Positions 1 through 5,860 of a stretch of DNA of 14,526 nt are shown in pieces; position 1 is the stretch's first letter, and each line of letters starts with the position of its first letter. The stretch is taken from positions 1 to 14,526 of the forward strand of contig JAKLGS010000014.1 in assembly GCA_022710505.1 (NCBI GenBank), read 5' to 3'. A program made the translations under genes and the position numbers. The DNA comes from Patescibacteria group bacterium. GTDB taxonomy: Bacteria; Patescibacteriota; WWE3; UBA101185; UBA10185. The notes under the pieces are model-generated. The model was not told where the DNA came from and searched no databases. It saw only the letters and a program-made list of their open reading frames with translations.

Positions 1-792
1 ATCCTCAAAAAGAAAATCTCCAATTTTTATAGTAAAGAAGAGATAAACTCTCTTAGTTCTGCTTTAATAAATGAGAATATATTTTCAATTGCAGGAGGAT
101 TTGAAGATACTAAAAATGTAAAGAGAAGTGTCCTTTTTAAACTAAAGAGTAAATCCAAGAATGTTTTCAAAAAGATAGGCTTAAAAGTAGATAAAACAAA
201 TATTAAAGCTGGAGTTACCGGAGTATGGGCATCTTTTTCAATTGTAGCCATATTTGCCTTTGTTACATCTATAATGACTATTCCTCAAAAAGCAGTACCA
301 CAGGACACAACAAAATATTCAATATACTCATCAAAACCTCTAACAATAAAAACAACTACGGCTTCAATATATTCAAGGGATTCAAGAGCTCAAAAAATAA
401 ATGCTGTTTACAAAATATATAACTGTCCATTAGAAGGTATGGGAGATGTAATGGTTTACGAAGCTGATAAAAACAACATTCCTTGGTGGTTAGTAGCAGC
501 AATATCATTCCAAGAATCAGGTTGCGGAAAAAAGACACCTAAAACCAATGGTGTTGAATCTTACAACGCCTGGGGCTGGGGAGTCTACGGGGATTACGTC
601 TTTTCATTTGATAATTGGGTGAGAGGAATTGAAACTGTTTCAAAATATTTATCTGATAAATTTTATTCAAGAGGTGTGACGGACACTTGTGAAATTATGA
701 AAATATACACCCCGCCATCGAAAGGATCGTGGTGTGAAGGAGTAAACCATTTCGGGGATACAATTCAAAACTACGAAACCCCTTTGAATTAA
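1..792 (+). CDS. Membrane-anchored lysozyme/glucosaminidase-like protein, 5'-partial
   Basis: The frame is open from base 1, so the start lies outside the window and 263 codons are visible. The N-terminal part is basic and lysine/serine rich. One hydrophobic segment at about visible residues 74-91 looks like a membrane anchor. The rest, presumably extracytoplasmic, carries a lysozyme-like glycosidase core: AISFQESGCGK with candidate catalytic Glu172, then YNAWGWGVYG, an aromatic FSFDNW stretch, and YTPPSKGSW near the end. This resembles small glucosaminidase/muramidase domains that cut peptidoglycan glycan strands; the fold assignment is inferred from the Glu-Ser and GWG patterns, not from a search. 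Several cysteines (in NCPLE, GCGK, DTC, SWCE) could form disulfides. It is a clear paralogue of the next gene. The internal ATG at 274 is not the start, because it falls at the end of the membrane segment. Confidence 0.7.
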   Translation: MLKKKISNFYSKEEINSLSSALINENIFSIAGGFEDTKNVKRSVLFKLKSKSKNVFKKIGLKVDKTNIKAGVTGVWASFSIVAIFAFVTSIMTIPQKAVPQDTTKYSIYSSKPLTIKTTTASIYSRDSRAQKINAVYKIYNCPLEGMGDVMVYEADKNNIPWWLVAAISFQESGCGKKTPKTNGVESYNAWGWGVYGDYVFSFDNWVRGIETVSKYLSDKFYSRGVTDTCEIMKIYTPPSKGSWCEGVNHFGDTIQNYETPLN

Positions 793-834
793 CTTTTTAT
801 AACTACTAACCTTATGAAATATATCCTATAGCAT

Positions 835-863
835 TTGCACATAATTGAAAAATGTGCTAAAAT
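835..863 (+). promoter_or_regulatory. Promoter of the second lysozyme-like gene, near-leaderless
   Basis: TTGCAC at 835-840, a 17-base spacer, then TAAAAT at 858-863 preceded by TGC (extended -10). Transcription should begin near 870, only about 4 bases before the ATG at 874. Confidence 0.7.
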
Positions 864-873
864 CACCCCTTGT

Positions 874-1440
874 ATGAGTAAAAAAATACTGAAAAAACAA
901 CTAAAAATATTACCTTTTGTCGCTATCTTTGTGTGGATGGCTATTCTTGTAACTGTAGAGAATAACAGGCCCTTAGATGCTTCTATGAGCTTTATCGGAA
1001 AGGAAATAGATACGGGTAGAGAAGAGAAGATTGAATCTTTAGAAAAGTTCTTCGAAGCTCAAAAATCACCTTTAAAAGAGGACGCCGATACGTTTGTTAG
1101 AGTAGCGGAAAAATATGGTTTGGATTACAGACTTTTACCAGCAATATCATGTATGGAATCTTCATGTGGTAAAAGGATGTTGCCAAATTCGTACAACCCT
1201 TTTGGATGGGGTATCTATGGTAAAAATGCTATTTATTTTAAATCATTTGAAGAAGCTATTGAAACAGTGGGAAAGGGAATATCTGAAAAATATGTAGCTA
1301 AAGGATTAGATACTCCTGAAAAAATTGCTCCTGTGTACACACCTCCAAATTCAATTAACTGGAGAAACGGTGTTAACTTTTTTATTAGTAAAATTGAGAA
1401 TCCTAAGTTGATAGATAGAAGTATTTTATTTGCTTCTTAA
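874..1440 (+). CDS. Membrane-anchored lysozyme/glucosaminidase-like protein
   Basis: A 188-residue protein with a short basic N-terminus, one membrane anchor at about residues 11-27 and an extracytoplasmic domain. The domain has AISCMESSCGK with candidate catalytic Glu95, SYNPFGWGIYG at 106-116, and YTPPNSINW at about 155-163. These motifs match the upstream gene in order and spacing, so the pair is a tandem duplication, with this copy lacking the long cytoplasmic N-terminus. The probable role is cleavage of peptidoglycan glycan strands; the substrate is inferred from the fold. A TTG at 835 would extend the frame, but it lies inside the -35 box, so ATG 874 is chosen. There is no Shine-Dalgarno site and the mRNA is probably leaderless. 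Alternatively it could be a non-catalytic cell-wall binding relative. Confidence 0.75.
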   Translation: MSKKILKKQLKILPFVAIFVWMAILVTVENNRPLDASMSFIGKEIDTGREEKIESLEKFFEAQKSPLKEDADTFVRVAEKYGLDYRLLPAISCMESSCGKRMLPNSYNPFGWGIYGKNAIYFKSFEEAIETVGKGISEKYVAKGLDTPEKIAPVYTPPNSINWRNGVNFFISKIENPKLIDRSILFAS

Positions 1441-1576
1441 AAAACTCAGCGCAACTGGGGTAAAAATCCAATAATATAAAGGGAATTGAAATCAAAAATT
1501 TCTAGATATGACTCAAGATTAATCTATAAGTAAATATTATTTCAATAACTGTGGAATAATTGTGAAATAATAGTGG

Positions 1577-1604
1577 GAAGCCCGCCGAAGGCGGGCTTCT
1601 TTTT
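1577..1604 (+). terminator. Rho-independent terminator
   Basis: A perfect 10-bp GC-rich stem (GAAGCCCGCC at 1577-1586, GGCGGGCTTC at 1590-1599) with a GAA loop, followed by TTTTT. It closes the lysozyme-like transcription unit 137 bases after the stop. The 1441-1576 stretch before it shows nothing recognisable. Confidence 0.93.
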
Positions 1605-1609
1605 GTTTC

Positions 1610-1618
1610 TGCTATAAT
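1610..1618 (+). promoter_or_regulatory. Extended -10 promoter for the tRNA-Leu locus
   Basis: TGC followed by a perfect TATAAT (1613-1618) directly after the terminator. No good -35 is seen, which fits an extended -10 promoter. It is the only convincing promoter before tRNA-Leu, so the tandem repeats at 1651-2045 are probably transcribed as a roughly 420-base leader and removed by RNase P. Confidence 0.6.
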
Positions 1619-1650
1619 TGTTTTGTTCGTAAAAGAAGTTACTAAATACC

Positions 1651-2045
1651 CATGGGCGAGTGGCTTTATGGTTGCGTAAACAAACATATTTACAGTAGTA
1701 GAGAATTGGCATACGCGCACGGCTTTAGATCCCTTAAGAGCGTAAGACGTGCGGAAGATGAAAGTAAATTTAAAAATTTAATAGAAAATAAATCATGGGC
1801 GAGTGGCTTTATGGTTGCGTAAGCAAACATATTTACAGTAGTAAAGAATTGGCATACGCGCACGGCTTTAGACCATTAGAGGGCGTAAGACGTGCGAAAG
1901 ATGAAAGTAAATTTAAAAATTTAATAGAAAATAAATCATGGGCGAGTGGCGGAATTGGCATACGCGCACGGCTTTAGACCATTAGAGGGCGTAAGACGTG
2001 CAGAAGATAAAAGTAAATTTAAAAATTTAATAGAAAATAAATCAT
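1651..2045 (+). repeat. Three tandem degenerate copies of the tRNA-Leu 5' half
   Basis: Units start at GGGCGAG 1654, 1797 and 1940, with the intact tRNA at 2046 as the fourth member; periods are 143, 143 and 106 bases. Each has the tRNA acceptor 5' strand, D-arm and anticodon 5' stem, through CACGGCTTTAGACC (tRNA: CACGGCTTAGGACC). The variable arm, T-arm and acceptor 3' strand are replaced by an unrelated AT-rich tail with AAATTTAAAAATTT. Units 1 and 2 also carry a 38-base insertion in the D-arm, replacing one base of unit 3. In each unit GCACG can pair with a later CGTGC. None can fold as a functional tRNA. Short reading frames here are not credible genes. Confidence 0.9.
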
Positions 2046-2128
2046 GGGCGAGTGGCGGAATTGGCATACGCGCACGGCTTAGGACCGTGTCCGAAAGGGT
2101 GGAGGTTCGAGTCCTCTCTCGCCCACCA
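2046..2128 (+). tRNA. tRNA-Leu (anticodon UAG)
   Basis: A class II tRNA of 83 bases with CCA encoded. Acceptor GGGCGAG pairs with CTCGCCC. The anticodon stem CACGG/CCGTG holds loop CTTAGGA, giving anticodon UAG (codon CUA). The variable arm is built on TCCGAAAGGG. The T-arm has TTCGAGT with a wobble at its base. Discriminator A is followed by CCA at 2126-2128. It reads CUN leucine codons. Confidence 0.95.
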
Positions 2129-2308
2129 TGAAAGTTCCCGTTAGCCTTGAATTTCTGAGAGGTTAGCGGGAACTTTTATTAGGAGAGAGGACGAGAATGT
2201 CGGAGCGAAAGAAGTGAGCGAGACGGGGTCGCGGGCTTTACATATTGTTTGAGCGATAGCGAGGTACAAGATGTTAAGACGCGTGACCGAGTCCTCTCTC
2301 GCCCACCA
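2121..2308 (+). repeat. Structured repeat element, copy A, at the tRNA-Leu 3' end
   Basis: An element of 188 bases bounded on both sides by GCCCACCA; its right end repeats the last 20 bases of tRNA-Leu (GAGTCCTCTCTC... to CCA). It contains a 16-bp hairpin (2131-2176), then a domain closed by GAGAGAGGAC (2183-2192) and GTCCTCTCTC (2291-2300). Inside are GTCGCG/CGTGAC, CTT/AAG and a variable stem ACATATTGT/ACAAGATGT. Copy B (11967-12153) has the same plan and near-identical flanks, but a different variable stem that still pairs. This suggests selection on RNA or cruciform structure. Whether it is a mobile element, a noncoding RNA or both is not known. Confidence 0.8.
2131..2180 (+). terminator. 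Hairpin terminator after tRNA-Leu
   Basis: AAAGTTCCCGTTAGCC (2131-2146) pairs over all 16 positions (two G-U) with GGTTAGCGGGAACTTT (2161-2176) around a 14-base loop. The stem ends in a short U-rich run (TTTTATT). Placed 2 bases after the CCA, it probably ends the tRNA transcript. The same hairpin opens copy B near 11977. Confidence 0.75.
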
Positions 2309-2380
2309 CGTTTTTTTGTTGTTATAAGAACCACACTTATGACTAACCCAAGAAGGACTCGAACTTTTTACGAAATTCAA
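2301..2380 (+). repeat. About 80-bp repeat related to the promoter region at 12968-13048
   Basis: From GCCCACCAC, a run of T and a TATAA-rich segment, through AACCCAAGAAGGACTCGAAC to the end, this stretch aligns with the sequence before the phospholipase C-like gene (GCCCACCACATTTTTTT ... CCTAGAACTTTTGATACAATT). Here it lies at the 3' end of the M23 gene, with no gene start after it. It looks like a displaced promoter-region copy or the tail of a longer dispersed repeat. Confidence 0.6.
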
Positions 2381-2386
2381 TCATAT

Positions 2387-3004
2387 TTAATTATAATTTG
2401 GAATGATTATTTCACTAGCCTCTTCTAATACAATACTCTCATCAAAATCAAATCCGTTGGCTATTTTTATTAATTCCCAATAATTCTGGGTACCAAAATA
2501 AAGTTTGGATAATGACCTTAATGTCTTTTGTGTATTTTTATTATTTACAGTGTATGTAAAAGTGTCTTTATATCGATCTATTTCTTTTTCAAAAATAGGT
2601 TCAAATACCATTTCTTTTAATGAAGATTTTGTTAAGTCTCTTAACTCAAAATGAAGGTGTGGCTTGGGGCATGCTTTTCCAGTCGCTCCGGATTTTCCTA
2701 TCAGATCACCTGTAGATACTAATTGACCAAGTATTACACCTATTTCAGATAGATGTGCATATAACCCTACAAGGTTTCCGTTTCTAATCCCTATAACATT
2801 TCCCATACCTTCGTGGTTTTCTGCTCTAACGACAATGCCGGAGAAAGCTGCATAAACATTAGTACCTATTTCAGTATCGAAATCTATACCACAATGTTTA
2901 TAATCAAAGATTTTGTAAAATTCCTTATATATTGGGTCATCAGAGGCATCTCTACCAAATGGTTGAATTATCTTGCCCTCCTTTAAAGGATAGTTGATCA
3001 TCAT
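2387..3004 (-). CDS. M23 (LytM-type) peptidase with C-terminal LysM-like domain
   Basis: A 205-residue protein. The M23 zinc metallopeptidase signature is complete: HCGID (His37, Asp41), His84 in YAHLS, and PHLHFE (His116, His118), with the usual glycine-rich strands between. A C-terminal stretch at about residues 150-200, starting TYTVNNKNTQ, resembles a LysM peptidoglycan-binding module. It should hydrolyse peptide cross-links in the cell wall. No signal peptide or membrane segment is visible, unlike the lysozyme-like pair, so export is unexplained. A GTG at 3085 would add 27 residues but would run through the intergenic repeat. The ATG at 3004 lies 7 bases from a strong -10 and is preferred. 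The gene diverges from the M20 gene. Confidence 0.85.
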   Translation of the reverse strand: MMINYPLKEGKIIQPFGRDASDDPIYKEFYKIFDYKHCGIDFDTEIGTNVYAAFSGIVVRAENHEGMGNVIGIRNGNLVGLYAHLSEIGVILGQLVSTGDLIGKSGATGKACPKPHLHFELRDLTKSSLKEMVFEPIFEKEIDRYKDTFTYTVNNKNTQKTLRSLSKLYFGTQNYWELIKIANGFDFDESIVLEEASEIIIPNYN

Positions 3005-3011
3005 ATATTCT

Positions 3012-3020
3012 ATTTTATCA
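3012..3020 (-). promoter_or_regulatory. Leaderless extended -10 promoter of the M23 gene
   Basis: On the minus strand, TGA-TAAAAT ends 7 bases before the ATG, putting the transcription start at or next to the A of ATG. Confidence 0.6.
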
Positions 3021-3074
3021 ATAAATCTTAAAACTGGTTTAACTTGAGTTTGTTGAATAATAACTAGCAGTTCG

Positions 3075-3098
3075 CACTTCTTCACAAATGGCCCACCA
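3075..3098 (+). repeat. 24-bp intergenic repeat between divergent promoters (copy 1)
   Basis: CACTTCTTCACAAAT followed by GGCCCACCA. Near-identical copies lie at 11951-11974 and 12952-12975, with a decayed one at 13681. It ends like the tRNA-Leu 3' end (CCCACCA) and sits between the divergent M23 and M20 promoters. The bases after it (AAAACCTTGTATTTGTTG) match the right flank of structured repeat copy B. Confidence 0.75.
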
Positions 3099-3164
3099 AA
3101 ACCTTGTATTTGTTGCTATAACAATAAATGTGATAAACATTACCTGCGTATCGAATTTTGTCTG

Positions 3165-3170
3165 TATAAT
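3165..3170 (+). promoter_or_regulatory. Leaderless promoter of the M20 gene
   Basis: A perfect TATAAT ends 7 bases before the ATG at 3178; the -35 is weak. Transcription would begin at or next to the start codon. Confidence 0.65.
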
Positions 3171-3177
3171 CTATAAC

Positions 3178-4305
3178 ATGGATAAAGAGGTCACAGAGTT
3201 ACTTAAAAAATTAATTGGAATACCGTCGTATCTTGGTGACGGTGTAGATGAATCTATTTTCGCAGAATTTATATACAAATTCCTTATAGAAAATACGGAT
3301 CTAAAAGTTGAAAAACAAACTGTCGAAGGTAAACGATTTAATATAATTGCATACAATAATAAAAAACCAAGCATAATATTTTTTTCACACATGGATACAG
3401 TGCCTCCCAAAATTAGTACACCTGAACCATTCAAAGCAAAAAAATCTGGCAACAAGATATATGGGTTAGGCTCTGTTGATATGAAAGCAGGATTATCGGT
3501 TTGTCTATTTTTAGCAAAAAAATTTAAGTCATCAAAAAACATTGCTTATATATTTACAGTTGACGAAGAGTATGCGTTTAAAGGGGCATTAAAGTTATTG
3601 GAAAAATATCAATTTAAACCAGATATCATTATTAATCCGGAACCCACCTCATTGGAGATATCAAACGGTTGTAGAGGAGTAACTGAATTCTCTTTCAATG
3701 TTCATGGAAAGTCGTGTCACGCAGGTACAAAGTATTTAGGAATAAATGCTATAGAGAAAGCAATAACAATGTTTGAAATGCTCCAAAAGGACATAAGTAA
3801 ATATGATAATGAAGGTGGAAATAACTCTTTAAATTTGGCTCATCTAAATGGGGGTATCTTAAAAAATGACGGAAGTATCTCTTATAGTGGAAACGTCGTT
3901 CCTGACTATGCCTTTTGTGTGAGTGAAATAAGACTTTCCGATAAGAGAATATCAAGAAAATGGATTGAGGATAAAATAGAAACTAACGCTAAAGAGCTCG
4001 GAATCAAAGTTAGTGAAATTAAATTCAAGTTTCTAATGAAACCTGCTTACACGCCTAAAAGTAAATTAGAAGGCTTCGAAGAAATTGTTAAACAAAGCGG
4101 AATAAAACCTATTTACAAGGATATAGACTCCACAGGATATTTTGAAGTTCAGCTATTACAAGAAAGCTGGGGATCTGATATTTTAGTCTTTGGTCCAGGA
4201 CCATCTGATCAAGCACATAAAGAAAATGAATACGTTGATATTGATAGTGTAATTAAAACAAATGAGGTATTTGAAGCTTACATAAAAACTTTATCTATTG
4301 AATAA
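3178..4305 (+). CDS. M20-family zinc amidohydrolase (ArgE/DapE-like)
   Basis: A 375-residue protein with the full M20 dinuclear zinc signature: HMDTVP (His71, catalytic Asp73), GSVDMKAG (Asp101), VDEEY (catalytic Glu130, Glu131), NPEPT (Glu155), and a C-terminal GPSDQAHKENEYV (His347). A dimerisation lid with SCHAG sits in the middle. The family hydrolyses N-acyl amino acids or peptides in the cytoplasm (acetylornithine, succinyl-diaminopimelate, LysW-lysine). The substrate cannot be assigned here, since no arginine or lysine biosynthesis gene is nearby. The frame is open back to 3088, but the ATG at 3178 (MDKEV) is chosen because it lies 7 bases after TATAAT. The upstream extension contains the intergenic repeat and would encode an implausible hydrophobic tail. 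Confidence 0.88.
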   Translation: MDKEVTELLKKLIGIPSYLGDGVDESIFAEFIYKFLIENTDLKVEKQTVEGKRFNIIAYNNKKPSIIFFSHMDTVPPKISTPEPFKAKKSGNKIYGLGSVDMKAGLSVCLFLAKKFKSSKNIAYIFTVDEEYAFKGALKLLEKYQFKPDIIINPEPTSLEISNGCRGVTEFSFNVHGKSCHAGTKYLGINAIEKAITMFEMLQKDISKYDNEGGNNSLNLAHLNGGILKNDGSISYSGNVVPDYAFCVSEIRLSDKRISRKWIEDKIETNAKELGIKVSEIKFKFLMKPAYTPKSKLEGFEEIVKQSGIKPIYKDIDSTGYFEVQLLQESWGSDILVFGPGPSDQAHKENEYVDIDSVIKTNEVFEAYIKTLSIE

Positions 4306-4329
4306 TTTTTAGGTATAACAAAACCCATC

Positions 4330-4423
4330 CGACCTAAGAAAGAAAGATCTTTAGCAAGGAAGCTCCTTCATCTATATAAACCAAATATATATGAAGGAAT
4401 AGCTCATTCAAACTTCTAGGTTG
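4330..4423 (+). other. Structured intergenic segment (nested inverted repeats)
   Basis: TCCTTCAT-C-TATAT (4364-4377) pairs with ATATA-T-ATGAAGGA (4385-4398): 13 pairs, one mismatch, 7-base loop. An outer stem pairs CGACCTaAGAA (4330-4340) with TTCTAGGTTG (4414-4423). AAGGA at 4357-4361 offers a competing partner for TCCTT. There is no T tract, so it is not a classical terminator. It lies upstream of the tyrS promoter and so belongs to the 3' end of the M20 transcript. Confidence 0.5.
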
Positions 4424-4489
4424 TTATAAATAACTCTACATCTAAAGCTATGTCAGCATTTCAATAAGTTTGGTATAACTAGGAGGGAT

Positions 4490-4518
4490 TTGACTACAGG
4501 CTTATATTATCGTACAAT
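4490..4518 (+). promoter_or_regulatory. Promoter of tyrS
   Basis: TTGACT (4490-4495), a 17-base spacer, TACAAT (4513-4518). The predicted start near 4525 leaves a leader of about 58 bases, unlike the leaderless genes elsewhere. No T-box core motif is seen in this leader. Confidence 0.8.
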
Positions 4519-4582
4519 CCACCAAAGTCAAAGGACTGGATCTTTGATAATAAAATATGGTACAAATATAAGAGAGGTTAAT

Positions 4583-5821
4583 ATGAGAAATATTTATGAA
4601 TTACTAAAAGAACGTGGTTACATCGCAACTGTTGAAGAGCAGGGTATCAAAAAATTCCAAGTAACCGACGAAGAAGCTGTCAGTAACCTGTTAACCCAGG
4701 GTACAACCGTTTATGAGGGTTTTGACCCTTCGGCAGACAGCCTTCACCTAGGCCATTTTATGAGTATTATGGCCTTGCATCACATGCAGGAAGCTGGGAA
4801 CAGGATCATTTTCATTCTTGGTGGCGGTACAGGCAGAGTCGGCGATCCCAGTGGCAAAAACAAGGCCAGATCCCTTCTAACGAAGGAAATGGTAATAAAG
4901 AACGCTACTGCGATCAAAAATCAGGTTCAGAGTATGGGACTTCTGGATTTGGATAATCCAAAGAAAGCTCTGATGATTGATAACTCCGACTGGCTCGCCA
5001 AAGCACTCTTCCTGGACGACTATATGATGAACGTCGCCAGGTACTTTTCTGTAAACGAATTGGTTAAGATGGAAACATTTGCCAAACGTCTTTCGGAAGG
5101 GGCACCCCTATCGTTATTGGAATTTCTATATGCCACAATGCAGTCCTGGGACTACCTCGAACTTTATGAGAAATATGACTGCAGACTTCAGGTAGGCGGA
5201 AGTGATCAATGGGGTAATATTCTGCAAGGTGTGAGTCTTATAAAAGACCACAAGGGTAACAAAGCCAATGCGCACGCCCTTACATTCCCTCTTCTAACCA
5301 CTGCAAACGGTGAAAAGATGGGTAAAACAGTAAGTGGACCTTTATGGCTTGATCCAAAAAAAACCAGCCCGTTCGATTTCTATCAATACATTGAGAAAAT
5401 CCCCGACGACATGGTAAGAAAGCTATTCGGTTTGTACACTTTCATTCCAATGGAAGAGATAGACAAGATTATGGCTGGAAACCCAAGAGATGCCCAAAAA
5501 AAACTCGCATTTGAAGTTACAAAAGTAGTTCACGGTGAAGAAGAAGCCAAAAATGCAAGCAAACAGTCGACGATGGTGTTCACTGGAAGCAGTGAAAACC
5601 TAGGTTCAATCCCAGAATTCAAGCTTTCAAACAGCATGCGTCTTGACGAGATTCTGGTTACTTCTGGCAGTTTGGTGTCCAACAGTGAAGTCGCACGACG
5701 AGTCAAAGGAGGTGCAGTAAAAATAGACGACCAGAAAGCCACAGATCCCAAACAGCAAATCAACAAACCGGTATTGATCAAATACGGAAAAACTAACTTC
5801 CTTAAAGTGGTTAGCAGTTAA
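4583..5821 (+). CDS. tyrS: Tyrosyl-tRNA synthetase
   Basis: A class I synthetase that activates tyrosine and charges tRNA-Tyr. The 412-residue protein has the usual length. The HIGH motif appears as HLGH (55-58) after YEGFDPSADSL, and the KMSKS motif as KMGKT (245-249). Tyrosine-pocket signatures EFLYATMQSWD (180-190) and QVGGSDQWGN (203-212) are intact. A C-terminal S4-like RNA-binding domain spans about 345-405. The start is ATG 4583, 5 bases after AGAGAGG; a TTG at 4490 also opens the frame but falls in the promoter. The gene is visibly more G+C-rich than its surroundings and has a real ribosome binding site, which suggests transfer. It is followed after 39 bases by the transporter, probably as one operon. 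Confidence 0.97.
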   Translation: MRNIYELLKERGYIATVEEQGIKKFQVTDEEAVSNLLTQGTTVYEGFDPSADSLHLGHFMSIMALHHMQEAGNRIIFILGGGTGRVGDPSGKNKARSLLTKEMVIKNATAIKNQVQSMGLLDLDNPKKALMIDNSDWLAKALFLDDYMMNVARYFSVNELVKMETFAKRLSEGAPLSLLEFLYATMQSWDYLELYEKYDCRLQVGGSDQWGNILQGVSLIKDHKGNKANAHALTFPLLTTANGEKMGKTVSGPLWLDPKKTSPFDFYQYIEKIPDDMVRKLFGLYTFIPMEEIDKIMAGNPRDAQKKLAFEVTKVVHGEEEAKNASKQSTMVFTGSSENLGSIPEFKLSNSMRLDEILVTSGSLVSNSEVARRVKGGAVKIDDQKATDPKQQINKPVLIKYGKTNFLKVVSS

Positions 5822-5860
5822 AATCATCCCAAACTGAATACAATAGCTTAGGAGGCTATC

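Noticed and set aside
1940..2020. A tRNA with loop CTTTAGA (anticodon UUA) that would read UAA stop codons
   Set aside because: The 3' side of the anticodon stem (CCATT) cannot pair with CACGG, and the variable arm, T-arm and acceptor 3' strand are missing. It is a degenerate 5' half, not a suppressor tRNA.
1651..2045. CRISPR array
   Set aside because: There are only three units of 106-143 bases with no variable spacers between short repeats, and the repeated part is clearly tRNA-derived.
1651..2128. A tRNA intron, because the 5' halves diverge near position 34-35, the classic group I site in tRNA-Leu
   Set aside because: The intact tRNA at 2046 is complete and uninterrupted, the homology runs on past the anticodon to ACC, and no group I core elements are seen in the spacers.
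1795..2131. Short overlapping reading frames encoding repeats with AYAHGFRPLEGVRRA
   Set aside because: They are translations of the tRNA-derived repeat array, with no ribosome site or protein-like codon pattern.
2340..2370. A minus-strand tRNA T-arm (GTTCGAGTCCTT)
   Set aside because: The flanking stem positions do not pair and no acceptor or anticodon arm is found around it.
3088..3177. An N-terminal extension of the M20 protein (MAHQNLVFVAITI...) as a signal peptide
   Set aside because: It is encoded by the intergenic repeat and the promoter, and the start predicted from TATAAT lies at 3178; the family is cytoplasmic.
4316..4582. A second T-box in front of tyrS
   Set aside because: No specifier loop, distal loop or TGGNACC bulge is present, and the good promoter at 4490 leaves only about 58 bases of leader.
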